Numbered from the stretch's first letter, positions 31,703 through 44,051 are shown. The stretch: DNA of 64,000 nt from Thinopyrum elongatum (GCA_011799875.1 CM022301.1:327502929-327566928), one strand, 5' to 3'. The notes: generated by a model from the sequence alone, not told the origin. Program-made: numbers and translations.

Positions 31703-34240
31703 GTTGGCGCCCACCATGGGGCTGGCGCACGGTGGTTTCGAGTTCTTGAAGGGCAACTTCGCAGGGCTTAAGGGATACGTTGTGGGCCGGATGACCAAGA
31801 GTCATCGCGGCAAGCTCTACATCGATGATGCAGGCTGGAGCCCCGAGGCCGGCTCAATTGAGTATGGGTACTGGGTCCCCTTCGGTGGAATCCACGTCTT
31901 CATCGGCAAGATCGGCGAACCGGGCCCTGAGCCGGACACCTGCACCGACGTCATCGAGACGGCTCAGCGTGCACGACCCGCCCGGGTTCAACCCGCCGTG
32001 AAGCGCGCCTTTGTTGGATTTATCCATGGGGCAGAATTGGAGGAAGGATCTGTATCTGGTGGTGAGATGGCCATCTACTCTGATGGTGAGTCGTCAACCG
32101 GCGAGACCAACTCAATGTATCAACTGCAAGACGGTCGGCTTGGGGGCTGTTCCGATGGTGACAGTATTCCGGACCCCTATGAGCCGCCGAACAGGGTCGC
32201 GATTTTCATGCCCGGTACACAGCCGGCTCTTGGTTCGACAACCACCGTGGCTATAACCTCTAGTTCAACGGCTGCGGCGGCGGCTGGTGCTAGCGGTTCT
32301 GCGCGCCCATCGGCTCAAGTTCTCACAGAATTGTTGGAAGCTTTGGCGACTTTAATGGGGGTGGAGGTAACCCCGGATACTCAGGAGCAGCATAAGGTGG
32401 ATGTGGCGAAGGTGCGAGATGAGATCGCCCAAGCCAAGGAGGAACTGGCGGCTGAAAATGCTAGGATGGCCGCGGAGCGGGCTGCTTTGGATGCCCAAGC
32501 ACAACGGATTCAGGGAGACTCCTTCCGGCTCACATTGGATCAGAACGCTTCAAACGAGATCATGAGGAGGAGGCACCAGAGTCGACTACCCCCGGTTTAT
32601 GAGGCAAGGAACCTCTTCAACGTGCCTGGAGCAGGAACCAGTGGCCCGCCGGCGGTGAACCGGGATGTCGAAGCACCTGTGACCGGAACGCCAGTTCAGC
32701 CGCGCAAGATGGACCCGCCTCGTTTGAATAATACCCCGCCTTAGCATGTACCGACACCTCCGGGTCATTATTCTAACCCTTTGGATAATATGATTGCTGC
32801 GGCAACGCGATTGGCGGCCCTGCCAGTTGAAGGCAAGTCACCAGCTACGATAGAGACACGGAGGGTTAGAGAGCTTCTTCAGATGGCGTTGGATCAGCAG
32901 GCGGCTTATTCGTATAGTCGCGAAAGGATTCACTCAACCCCTCGGCCAAGCCGGAGTTATAGCCGACGTATTGAGTCGCCAGCGGTTTCAAGCAGTGAAC
33001 AGCGCCATAACCAGCCTCGTGGGCATAACCCGGCGCGCGGTGGTGGTGATGCTCAGACCTTGGTGGATCAAGGCAGAGCGCGTCGGGAGGCTGAGCTGGT
33101 GGCTTAGCTGGCGGCTCAACAACAGTCGCCGGTTTATCCATCTGCATCGGTGGAGGCAGGAGTGACCTCCAGAACTTTGGGTGTGCCATGTTTAGTGCCA
33201 GCTCTATGCAATGAGCATTTGCCTAAGGATTTCAAGGGCCCTCGTAAGGTGCCTAATTATACAGCGGATCAGCCCCCTGAGGCTTGGATCGAGAGCTATG
33301 AGATGGCCATGGAGATGCTAGATGTTAGTGATTCTGCATGTGCTAAGTATTTTACCATGATGTTGGATGGGCCGGCTCGTACTTGGTTGAAGGGGCTCCC
33401 TGCTAACTCCATTAGATCATGGGCAGAGTTGAAAGCTCATTTCATACAAAATTTTAAAGACACATGCAAGCAACCTATGTCAATCCTGGATTTGGATTCT
33501 TGTGTCCAAGGTGAAGGCGAGTCAAAAACACATTGGGTGCGCCGGATCTCAGCTATTATACACTCGTCGGACAGTATCAACGCCAGTTCAGCAGTCCTGA
33601 TGTTGGAGAAGAATTGCCGTTTCCTTCCCCTTAAGCAGAAGCTGGGGCGGCTTAAACGCCACTTCAACGACATGGGGGAGCTCATGGAGGCTCTCATCAA
33701 GTATGCCGACTCTGATAGTACCAAGGACCCCGAGTCTGAAGATGAGAAGCCGGGTAAGGGAAAAAGAAGCAGCAATACAAAAGGGCAGCAGCATAACCCA
33801 ACAGGTCAAGGCGGCAATGGTAAGCGCAAGGCTGATGGCAACTTAGACTTTGTGGCTAACACCAATACGCAGAATAATAGTCAGCGGCGCAAGGGAAAGC
33901 CGGCCCGGTTTGGGGGGCCAAAATTTAACCTTGAGGCAATGATGAATCAGCCTTGTCCAAAGCATAGTACGCACGAGAAGCCGGCCACTCATCTGTGGAA
34001 GGATTGCTTCATCATGAAGGAATATAGGAATTCCAATTTTTTCCAGAACAATCATGGCCCGAATGGCGGTTCAGGACCCGGCTCTCATGGGCCTGGCTTT
34101 GGTGGTGGTAGTTCAAACTCTGGCTTCCAGGGCCAAGGCAATCAAGGTGGCTTTAATCAGCAATCTGGTCAAGGGAATCAGCAGCAGCAGTCTGGTTATC
34201 AGAGTAACCCGAAGCAGTTGAATAGTGGACAGTACCATGT
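31647..34240 (+). pseudogene. G gag
   Basis: The frame opens at ATG 31647, in the LTR, with good context (GCGATGG); a second candidate is ATG 31716. The N-terminal half has a Ser/Thr/Ala-rich region and a predicted coiled coil (around 32390-32520, AKEELAAENARMAAERAAL). The Retrotrans_gag core follows at about 33270-33480 (ARTWLKGLPANSIRSW). A basic Gly/Gln/Asn-rich tail (about 33740-34230) has CPKH...HLWKDC residues in place of a canonical knuckle. In-frame TAG stops lie at 32742-32744 and 33105-33107, both where Gln fits. Gag packages element RNA in cytoplasmic particles. Confidence 0.87.
31703..31722 (+). promoter_or_regulatory. G primer-binding region
   Basis: GTTGGCGCCCACCATGGGGC directly follows the LTR. 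The gag-pol frame reads through it; an in-frame ATG lies within it at 31716. Nearly identical to element N. Confidence 0.8.
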
Positions 34241-35030
34241 TTTCACCACGAGTTTATGTAAGCGGGATCAGAAGCTCCATAAAAGGGCGGTAAACTCGGT
34301 TGAGCCGGCGGTACCTCGTTATTTAAGGTGGTCTGAGCAGACCATCGTATGGAGTCGTGAGGACCAACCACCCCGGGTTGATAATCCAGGTCAGTTGGCA
34401 TTGGTGGTGGCTCCTCAGGTAGGAGGATATAAGCTTACAAAAGTACTCATGGATGGGGGCAGTAGTATCAATATCCTTTATTATGATACTTTTCGTCGCA
34501 TGAATTTGTCTGACAAAGATCTTCAGACGTCTTCTACTGTTTTCCATGGGGTGGTGCCTGGTAAGTCGGCATATCCAGTGGGTAAGATAACCCTGGAGGT
34601 AGGCTTTGGAGATGACCGTGATTTCAGAGTTGAAAAATTAACCTTTGAGGTGGTCAAGATCAAAAGCCCGTATCATGCCTTGTTCGGGCGGTCGGCTTAC
34701 GCCAAGTTCATGGCACGGCCTTGTTATGTTTATTTACAGCTTAAAATGCTGGGTCATAAGGGCACCATCACGGTGCACGGTGATAGGAAGATTGCTCTGG
34801 ATTGTGAAGAGGGTGATGCTGCGTATGCTGAGTCGGCCTGTGCCACCGAGGAGTTGAAGTTTTATAAGGATAATGTTGACCCGGCGGATATGACACCTTT
34901 GAAGAAGCCAACTACAGAGAATGACCCCCTGTTGAAATTTAAGTCGGCAAATGACACTAAGTTGGTCGATTTTGTTCCTGATGACTCATCCAAACAGTTC
35001 AGTATAAGTGCCAATATGGATCCGAAATAG
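34241..35030 (+). pseudogene. G aspartic protease region
   Basis: The retropepsin active site is VLMDGGSSINILY, with Asp-Gly-Gly-Ser at 34452-34463, preceded by a short hydrophobic strand. ALFGRSAYAKF near 34680 is the second conserved segment (usually LGR). The frame ends at TAG 35028-35030, where Gln fits, before the RT fold. The protease would cut the polyprotein inside particles. Both key motifs look intact. Confidence 0.85.
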
Positions 35031-36200
35031 GAAAGCGCGCTCATCGAGTTCATCCGTGAGAACCAGGACATCTTCACATGGAAACCTTCTGACATGCCAG
35101 GTGTACCGATGGAACTCGCTGAGCACACTCTTAATGTTGATCCAAGATTTAAACCGGTCAAGCAGTTTCTTCGTCATTTCAATGAAGAGAGGCGCAAGGC
35201 AACTGGTGAAGAAGTGGCCCGGCTCTTGGCCGCTGGATTCATCATTGAGGTTTTTCATCCTGAGTGGTTAGCTAACCCGGTGCTGGTGCTTAAGAAAAAC
35301 AGCACTTGGCGTATGTGTGTGGATTATACAGACCTTAATAAGGCCTGTCCGGCTAACCCTTTTGCTCTCCCTCGTATTGATCAGATTATTGATGCTACGG
35401 CGGGTTGTGAGTGTTTGAGCTTTTTGGATGCTTACTCTGGTTATCATTAGATTAAAATGGCAGTTAAGGACTAGGAGAAGACAGCTTTCATCACTCCCTT
35501 TGGAGCCTTCTGCTATGTGTCTATGCCCTTTGGGCTCAAGAGTGCCCAGGCGACTTACCAACGGTGCGTTCAGAATTGCCTCCATGACCAGATCGGACGC
35601 AATGTTCATGCCTATGTGGATGATATTGTTGTGAAATCCAGGAAGAAAGAGACTTTGATAGATGATTTGAAAGAAACCTTTGACAATCTCCGGGTCTATA
35701 AAATGATGCTTAACCTGGCCAAATGCGTCTTCGGCGTGCCAGCAGGCAAACTATTGGGTTTCCTGGTTTCTGAGAGAGGCATTGAAGCTAACCCAGAGAA
35801 AACCAAGGCTATCACTTCCTTGGCTAAGCCGGCATGTATTAATGACGTCCAGCGGTTGGCAGGTCGAATTGCAGCTTTGAGCCGGTTTATCAGCCGGCTG
35901 GGAGAAAAGGCTATCCCTTTGTATCAAATGATGAAGAAGACAGATAACTTTGTCTGGAGTGATGCTGCCAATGAGGCGTTTGAGTCGCTTAAGAAACAGC
36001 TGGCTGAGCCACCGGTTCTTGCAGCTCCTATTGAGAAGGAGCCCTTGCTTTTATATGTGGCTGCAAACAATAGAGCTGTCAGTGTGGCAATTGTGGTTGA
36101 AAGGAAAGAGTCAGGCATGGAGTATCCGACTCAAAGACCGGTTTATTATGTCAGTGAGGTGCTCATTGAATCCAAGCAGAGATAGCCACATTGGTAGAAA
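35031..36200 (+). pseudogene. G reverse transcriptase
   Basis: Same frame. RT motifs in order: TWRMCVDYTDLNKACP (about 35310), FLDAYSGYH (35430), FGLKSAQATYQR (35530), the catalytic YVDD at 35613-35624 and LGFLVSERGIEANP (35755). Family function: RNA- and DNA-templated DNA synthesis in the particle. Stops: TAG 35448-35450, TAG 35472-35474 (both at positions normally Gln, after YSGYH and KD), TAG 36183-36185 and TAG 36195-36197. No indel disturbs the frame. Confidence 0.91.
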
Positions 36201-36944
36201 TTGGTTTACGGCGTGTTCATGGCTAGCCGCAAGTTGAAGCAATATTTCCTCGGTCATCCCATCACTGTGGTTAGTTCTGCTCCCTTGGGGGATATTATTC
36301 AAAATAGAGAAGCCACGGGCAGGATAGCTAAGTGGGCTATTGAGCTTGGACCCCATGGCTTGAAGTATATGCCTCGGACGGCTATAAAGTCTCAAGCACT
36401 TGTGGATTTCATCAATGACTGGACGGAGCTGCAGATGACTGAGGATAAGCCGAACAATACATATTGGACTATTCATTTTGATGGGTCCAGGCAGTTGGAA
36501 GGCTTGGGAGATGGAGTTATATTGACTTCCCTGCGAGGTGATAAATTTTGTTATGTTTTAAGGTTGATGTTCCCTTGTACTAACAATGCAGCTGAGTATG
36601 AAGCCTTACTCCATGGTCTTCGGATGGTTAAAGAGATGAATTTAAGCTGAGTGAGGTGTTTTGGCGACTCAGACTTGGTGGTTCAGCAGGTGTCAGGAAC
36701 TTGGGATTCAAAGGATCCACTCATGGCGGCTTATCGCCGAGAGGTTGATACTATTGCTGGTCATTTCAAAGGTTATCAAGTGGAGCATGTTGATCGTAGG
36801 AAAAATGAAGCTGCTGATGCTTTAAGCCGGCTGGGGTCTCAGCGTAAGCTGGTACCCCCTAATATTTTCCTCGATGTTTTGCATAATCCATCAGTTAAAT
36901 TGCCTACGGAGGAAGATCTTGTAGTCCCTGACCCGGAAGCATAG
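36201..36944 (+). pseudogene. G RNase H
   Basis: RNase H signature: the Asp of IHFDGS (36478), the Glu of NNAAEYEAL (about 36600), the Asp of GDSDLVVQQV and the Asp of KNEAADALSRL (about 36810). Interrupted by TGA 36648-36650 (CGA expected from the following VRCFGDSD) and closed by TAG 36942-36944. It removes the RNA strand during reverse transcription. Confidence 0.86.
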
Positions 36945-38234
36945 TTGGTGGCAGCTCTCCATGTTATTCCTGATTGGACTGTTCCATATTTGGCTTATAT
37001 GACCCGGGGTGAGTTACCTGAGGATGAAACCTTGGCCAGGCAAATAACCCAGAGGTCTAAGTCAATGACTATTGTCAATGGGGAGTTGCATAGATGCAGT
37101 GTTATAGGGGTGTTTCAACGATGCGTTTCTCCTGAGGAGGGCCGTGAAATTTTAAGGGAAATTCATGAAGGAGATTGTGGTCATCATGCCGGCTCTAAAT
37201 CTCTGGTTGCTAAAGCTTTTCGTCACGGGTTTTATTGGCTGACGTCTCACGCTGATGCGGAAGATCTGGTCAGTAAATGTGATGGCTGTCAGAAGTTTTC
37301 AAGACGAGCTCATGTGCCGGCTCAAGAATTGAGGATGATTCCAATTACTTGGCCCTTTGCAGTCTGGGGACTGGATATGATTGGGCCTTTCAAAAGGTCC
37401 AAGGACCAAAAGACTCATCTCCTGGTAGCTGTTGACAAGTTTACAAAGTGGGTTGAAGCTAAGCCGGTTAGCAAATGTGATGCAGCAACGGCGGTTCAAT
37501 TCATCAAGAAGGTGATTTTTCGTTTTGGATACCCTCATAGTATCATTACTGATAATGGTACTAATTTGTCTAAGGGTGCAATGAAAGAGTTCTGTAAACA
37601 AGAGCATATCCGGCTTGATGTGTCATCAGTGGCTCACCCCCAGTCTAACGGTCAAGCTGAAAGAGCCAATCAAGAAATCTTGAGAGGTATCAGACCCCGG
37701 CTTATGGTCCCTTTGCAGAGGACGCCGGGCTATTGGGTGGAGGAATTACCCTCAGTATTATGGAGCATCAATACCACCCCCAACAGATCTACGGGTTACA
37801 CGCCTTTCTTCATGGTTTATGGAGCAGAGGCGGTTCTCCCTAGTGACATCCGTCACGACTCGCCCCGTGTGGTGGCTTATGTTGAAGCTGATAATGAAAA
37901 AGCACGTCAGGATGCTATTGACCTGTTGGACAAGGAGCGTGACCTGGCGGTGGCTCGTTCGGCGATTTACCAGCAAGATCTGCGCCGTTATCATAGCCGC
38001 CGGGTTAAAACCAGGACCTTTTAAGAAGGCGATTTGGTGCTCCGGCTTATCCAGGATCAAACTGATATGCACAAGCTATCCCCACCTTGGGAAGGACCCT
38101 TTGTGGTCAGCAAAAATCTGAACAACGGGTCATACTACCTTATCGATGTTCGAGACCACAAGGACTCACGCACGTCGGAGGAGGAAACCCGCCGGCCGTG
38201 GAATATTGCTCATCTTCGGCCTTATTACACCTGA
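36945..38234 (+). pseudogene. G integrase
   Basis: The zinc-binding HHCC part is about 37165-37300 (HEGDCGHHAG, CDGCQKF). The DDE core has Asp in WGLDMIGP (about 37374), Asp in IITDNGTNL (about 37550) and Glu in NGQAERANQ (about 37655). A C-terminal GDLVLRLI-like chromatin or DNA-binding fold is split by TAA 38022-38024 (CAA fits). The frame ends at TGA 38232-38234, the likely natural stop. The catalytic triad is intact. Confidence 0.89.
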
Positions 38235-39464
38235 GCCACCGGCTCTTGTGATGTACATACCTTGTCAATGTATATATTATGATGAGTATAATAAAGCCGG
38301 CATCCCTGAATTCAGGGCCTCTGTCGTTTCACTTCTAAGAATATGAGTCTATTATTACTTCATCTAATCACTTGGGGGTTTCCTGCTCATTGAGCATAGC
38401 TAGGACTACCCAGTTGATCCGGCTTGTACGCCTGGAATGAAATATTACTTGGGGGCTCTTTGTTAATGGACAGAGCTTTGTTGACCCTTGTAATAGGCTT
38501 GGACGCCAGGTGTATTCACCAAAACATCCGGGTTATCCTGCCTTTGTAAGTCTGCCACTCCGCCCAGGTAATCCTGGAATGACTCGCCGTACTCTTGACA
38601 ATCAATCTTATAGACCCTGAACTTGTCAAGGTTAAAACGGTGATTGGTCATGTGAGGCCCGGCTTACAAGGTTTGAATGAAGGTTTAACTCAGCGGCTGT
38701 GCGGCCCTTGAACAGCACTTGACTTTGAGGCTTAGCAGCCTATGAAAGCCTTGGTTTTTAATTTATATTTGATTTTGAACATTTTTTAGGTTCATCTCTT
38801 GTGATATGTTAGTACATGGTTGCAAACCGATGAGGGCTATGTAGCCTTATGGTTTATGTATGAGCTTATCCAGAGTTTATTAGCCCGGTCTGGCTTTGGA
38901 CTTTAAGTCGCTAGTATATGATGATTATCTGCTTTGAGTATTGCGCTTTAAGTTCTGGGATATTACCCCTTACTGTATATGGCATGGTAAGCCCGCAGTA
39001 TGAATAAAATTGTACAGGGCGTTGTGTTCTGTCTGGGCTGTTACCCTTGCTGGCATGATAAACCGGCAGTATGCCTAAACATCACAGGTATGATGTTTAT
39101 TTTCTTATTATATGAGGTTTTGATAAGCCGGCCCTGATCATGAGATATTTAGTCATCAGTGGTTTTTATAAAGGGGTGTTGTCAACCGCCCTGGGGTAAA
39201 CCGCCAGGACACTTGTTATCTGTTTATGTGCAGGAACAAATGATTAAACTGCCTTACATCATTGATGGTACTAAGAAGCATAAGTGGCGGATCTTTAAAT
39301 GATGTATCAGCAGTGTTATGCGAATAAAACACGCACGATGGCGTGACAGAGCGGAATTGTTTAAACTGGCCTATTACAAGGCATCTGAAGGCCCAAAAGG
39401 ACAAGTGTTTTTGATATGTAGCGTCAGAACGCTATGACTAGCACCTGCTCATGAATTCAGATTT
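38235..39464. other. G region between the convergent sense and antisense stop codons
   Basis: 1.2 kb with no supported gene on either strand. Short words CTTGGGGGCT and CCGGCTTA recur (about 38380, 38448). It would hold the 3' end of the antisense transcript. Confidence 0.6.
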
Positions 39465-42400
39465 TTATTCTTGGCGGGTTGTAGCCTCCGGGTCATCCTG
39501 CGCTTCTTCGTCTGCAGCTCCTTGATTATCCATTGGCTGGAAATCAGGCGTAGACTAGTTGATACCGGTCAAAGCTCTAAACACAGCTTCATCATCAATA
39601 AGGTTGGATGGATCAATGTCAGGAGCGAAGGTATGCTTACGCTCCGGTGGGATCAGATCCACCTCTGAATGAACCGGCGCCTTCATCTTCTTATTGTCGG
39701 CATCATAAGCCACCTGGTACTGAGATAGATTGGTCTCTTCAGCCAGCCGAGTTGCTAATGGACGCATTGCTCTTGCTATTTCTGCAAAGTCATCAGCACT
39801 GAAGGGTGACCCATCTTATTTCACACTTGGGCAACCATTGGCAAAGTCTTCCGGATCAAGATCTGCTTGCCATGCCTTTGCCCGGCTTAAAGCAGTCAAA
39901 GCGCCGGCTCTGGCAGAGGCTCGCTTCAACTCTTCAATCCTTTGGGGCAGCACTGACAACTTTTCCAAAGTTTCCTTGATGAGGGTGGGCGGCTATTTTT
40001 TATGAATTGCAGCAGCAATGGTCCGTTGAGCACCGGTATATAGTTGTTCTACAAGAGTATAGACAGCCTTAAGCCTGATGCGCATATCCGAGCCCAACTT
40101 GATGCTCCGAGAGCCTGTATCAGTAAATTTGTTAATAAGCCGGCAGATGTTTATAATATGTTTATTGGGATGACAAGAGTCATGTTTACTACTTACCAAA
40201 AATGGCTGATGACATGTTATTGATCTGCTGCCTTAAACCGGACAACTCGTCAGTCACCGGTTTAAGAGCGGCTTCAGCATCCTCTGCTCTCTTCAATAGA
40301 GCCGCCTTCTCGGTCTCCCAGCCGGTTTTATCAGCATTGAAGCTTTGCTTAAGCTGCTCAATGTTTTCCAAAGCAGTCTTCAGTTCTGATTTGGCCTTGG
40401 ATGTCTCGGATTGCTGAGTTTTAACATTGACCCTCAGATCATTAAGCTGTGAATCCTTCTCAGTCAGTTCAGCCTGTGACATGAACAAACATGGAAGGTA
40501 TTATGATCATGATTATTTTTAAAGTCCCAAGCACAATACAAGTATTTTCCTTGGCACTTGTGGGCTAATGCCTATTGCTCTTTTTTAAGACAAATTTATT
40601 TACTGACCCAGACAAAATGATATGATCCGGTTTATAAAGACTACATGTTGGGATATTGGTTTCATGCATGGTGATAAGTCCCGGCTTATTCATGTTGATT
40701 AAGCCGATCCTTGGGGGCTACAGGTGCACAGTTGATTACTGCTAATTGAAGTACAGGTGCACAGTTGATTACTGCTAATTAAAGTCCCGGCTTAACATAA
40801 TAGTTAAGCCGGCCCTTGGGGGCTACTAGTGATGATATTCTTCTATTTTTACGACTATTTGAAAGTCTACAAAGTATTCAATCCTATCATAATTTATAGA
40901 CTTGGCGGCTGATAGCAATATACTTATGAGGAAGAGTTGATTGAATTACCTCATAACGTTCCTTCATCAGATTGACCAAGTCAGCTTCAAAATCACGGCT
41001 GGTATATAAGCGGTTCAAATAACCAGAATGGATTTCTTGAGCGCCAAAGTGGGCGTAGCTTTCTAAGTCTACCTTCCACTTGCCTTTGTCAGCAGCAGTA
41101 ATCTCTTCCTTGGCGTTGTGCTTGGATAAGACAGTGAGGTTACCCGGTGCTGTATAACCAAACCCGGTGACGACGACATCGTCAGCCTTCTCTTCAGTAG
41201 GCTTGATGGGACTCAGCGGATTAGGGATAACCGGTTCAACGACCATAGGGTCGATGGTAACGTCGTGCTCTTCTAGTAGCGGGTCATCAATGGTGGCCTC
41301 AGCGGTTGGATAAGAGGTCTCTGGCAATTGTTTTTCCGGCTCAGAAGGGTTGGAGTCTTTAGCTGGTTTGTTCAATTTCGCCTTCTTGCTGGGCTTGGCC
41401 ATACCACTGGAAAATAAAATACAAAGATGTCAGCATATTGATTAAGCATGAAGTTTCGACTGATTGAATGCACCCTTACCCAGGCACGGTCTTGAAGGCC
41501 GGGATTTGAGTTCCTGTTGAGTCGCTGGAGGAGGAGTGTTCCCTGATAGTTTGAATCAAACAGATTAAGAGGTTGACGGAAGAAACCTGCCTTGGGATAA
41601 TCTAAGTCAGAAAGTTTTGAAACCTTCGGTCGACGTTTGCGAGGTGCTGGGGTATTCGGTAAGCCGGAGGATAAAACTCCACCGCCACTGCGCCGGGTTG
41701 TGCGGCGAGCTTCGTTTTGCTGCTTCTTCAAAAGAAAGTTGGGGTCCAAGTAAGCTAAAGGGTGAGAAAATCTTACGTTCCGGCTTGCTTGTCGAGTTTC
41801 TCTGTGTTGGCAGAGGTTCTGAGCCGGAGGAAAGGATAATTACCTTGTCATCATCTGCACGGCTGGCTGCCGCATGATCCTGATAATGGTCATTGTTAAT
41901 AAGATGTACAAAAAATGAGCCAAGGGAATCAAGTTCTACCTCCGACTCATCATCATTATTCTCATCTAAGTTGAATAACTCGGTGGTATTGGTTTTCTTC
42001 TTAGCAGACTTTTTAGCCTTGTTCTTCATCCAGATTTCTTTGGCTTATCTTGAAGCTTCTTGGTCCAAAAGGGTGAATCGGCCTGTAAACATTTGAATGA
42101 GTATGAACAGGCCGTACAAATCAAAATATGAGTCAAGTATGAGCTTGATTCAAAACTTACAGCTGGCGGTTTATTCAGAGTACAGAAAGGACTCAGTCCG
42201 ACTTGACTGCAATCTGCCAAGCTCTCATTCAGCAAAGTCTTGGTCATGTTATTGATGTCTTCCTCAGTTATTTCGATCTGGCAGTGGCGCTGAGGATCTG
42301 TTAGCTCGCTGGTATACTCGCACATTAAGCCGGGCCGGCGGCTTAGAGGCAAGACTCTCCAGGCGACCCAGCAGCAAACTAGATCAATTCCGGTCAAGCC

Positions 42401-43063
42401 GTTGGCCATCAAGGCCCGGATCTTTGCAAAAACTGGCACATATTTCTTCTGCTCTGCTGTGCTGATACGGTCTGGAAGATGATGTCTGCTACTAAGCTGG
42501 CTGGCGCGATAACCCGGCAAGGGGTTTTCTCCTTCCGGCGAAGTATCTTGACAATAAAACCAGGTCTGGTTCCAGTCTTTGGGGTGACTGGGGAGAGTGG
42601 CAGCTGGGAAGGTGGCTTCTTTCCGGCGTTGTATAGATATGCCGCCTAGCTCCAAACTAGGCCCATCAGTGAATTCATTTTGTCGGTTCAAGTAGTAAAA
42701 TTCCCTGAATAGTTCTACGGTGGGCTCCTGTTGAAGGTACACCTCGCAGAACACTTGAAAGTTGCAGATATTTGAGACGGAGCTTGGGCCGATATCTTGT
42801 GGATGGAGTTTGAAGAAATGCAACACATCGCGAAAGAATTTTGAGCCAGGAGGGCTGAAGCCCCGGTTTATGTGATCAGTAAAAATGATGACTTCGCCGT
42901 CCTTGGGCTCAGGACGAGTCTCATTGCCTGGACCCTCCAGTGGATGACTTCTTTTTTAGCTAAAACGCCAGTCTGAACATAATCTCTCAAGTCTTCCTCG
43001 GTGACCTGGGAAACGACCCAGTTGCAGGCAGTGACGGTCTTGACCATTTTTGAGAAAAAAGGC
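39465..43063 (-). pseudogene. G antisense ORF (spliced; putative gypsy-type transposon protein)
   Basis: Minus-strand gene of about 957 codons in five exons from ATG 43045-43047: to 42161, 42082-41480, 41406-40950, 40473-40197, 40114-39465 (stop TAA 39465-39467). Introns begin GTAAG or GTAATT and end CAG; phases agree for introns 1, 3 and 4, not for intron 2. The first part (RDVLHFFKLHPQDIGP, WNQTWFYCQD) resembles the plant putative gypsy-type transposon family (Pfam Transposase_28, from memory). Then come Lys/acidic nuclear-like regions, a coiled coil (exon 4) and an acidic tail. Lesions: one-base shifts near 42930 and 42035; TAG 39993-39995, TAA 39816-39818, TAG 39555-39557, all at Gln-like positions. 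Function unknown. Confidence 0.78.
40677..40830. repeat. Tandem repeat inside intron 3 of the antisense gene
   Basis: TACAGGTGCACAGTTGATTA occurs twice in tandem (about 40719 and 40752, roughly 33 bp apart). A GTCCCGGCTTA ... CCTTGGGGGCTAC block flanks it on both sides. Confidence 0.75.
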
Positions 43064-43772
43064 CTACAAGACGAAAACGTTACCGTCTTATGATTTTATT
43101 ATTAACCGGATCATGGATTCAAAGGTGAAATGTTACTATGTTAAACCGGGAGATGAGCATTTGAAATATGCAGATATTCATATTGGCGGCTTAAAAGGGG
43201 ACTAATGGTATCTGGCGGGTTACGGTTTATGAGTTAAGCCGCCCGCACAGTTATCGATTTTCAGATCTGTGAAGTGGAAAAATTGCTAAGTGTTGGACAA
43301 ACAGTTTTCACAGATCGATGTTATAATTTTGGATCTACAGTAGTTCAGATAATGAAGAAAAATTCTAAAAATAAAGTGGCGGCAGCAGGACAGTTCACAT
43401 GCTCAGATGAGATCTTCTATGGAGGGGAGGTGTTTAGATATAAAAAACAAGTGCCGAACTGCTACCGCACAAGATTGGTACTACACTTGGATCAAAAACT
43501 ACAGGATCTAGGGAAAAACAGAGATGAACTTTGATGAACTCAAGCAAACTCTAATGGAGATCTGCGGTGAGGAAAGAGGAGAACTTACCGGAGTTGTTGG
43601 GCAGCGGAGGCGCGCGGCGATGCTCTGTTGCGTTCAGCTCGATGCAGCGGCCGGAGTTGAGGCAGTTCGCGAGGTCGGCGGCGGAGCTCGGGCACATGGA
43701 AGCGTCGTGAGGAAGAGGATGAAGATGAGGAGGCAAGGGGAAAAGTGAAAGGGACCCCTGGCCCTATTTATA
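43064..43772 (-). promoter_or_regulatory. Promoter, first exon and first intron of the G antisense gene
   Basis: A minus-strand TATA box (TATAAATA) lies at 43765-43772, followed by a C/T-rich leader. A splice donor GTAAGT at 43583-43588 pairs with an acceptor CTTGTAG ending at 43064, giving a 525-bp intron just ahead of the coding ATG at 43047. The exon before the donor (43589 to about 43735) could be leader or add N-terminal residues. The antisense unit thus has its own promoter independent of the LTR. Confidence 0.62.
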
Positions 43773-44051
43773 AGGCAGAAAGGATAAGTGGCATGCGCGA
43801 GAATCGAGGAGATTGAAAAATGGATATGTGACAGCACAGACGCCTTGATTTTTGGAGATTCATTAAAGTGACGACATATTAAGATTTGGGCCTCGTGTGA
43901 TATTAATGTGAGATGACATCATGGCGGGTTACCACAATTTCAGGAGATGACGTCACGGCGGGTTATGAGATCCCGCAAGGACAGATGAGGAAGGATTTTT
44001 TCTAAGTGTTGAAGATTGATATGAACAAGTTCACATCAACCTGGGGCCTAA
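43773..44051. other. G region between the antisense promoter and the 3' LTR
   Basis: No gene seen. It ends ACCTGGGGCCTAA against the LTR, which must contain the plus-strand polypurine tract. Two CGGCGGGTTA or TGGCGGGTTA words lie at about 43925 and 43958. Confidence 0.55.

Noticed and set aside
34241..38234. Stops in G as programmed amber readthrough
   Set aside because: Ten stops at unrelated positions, including TAA and TGA and inside catalytic domains, are too many. Mutation is the simpler reading.
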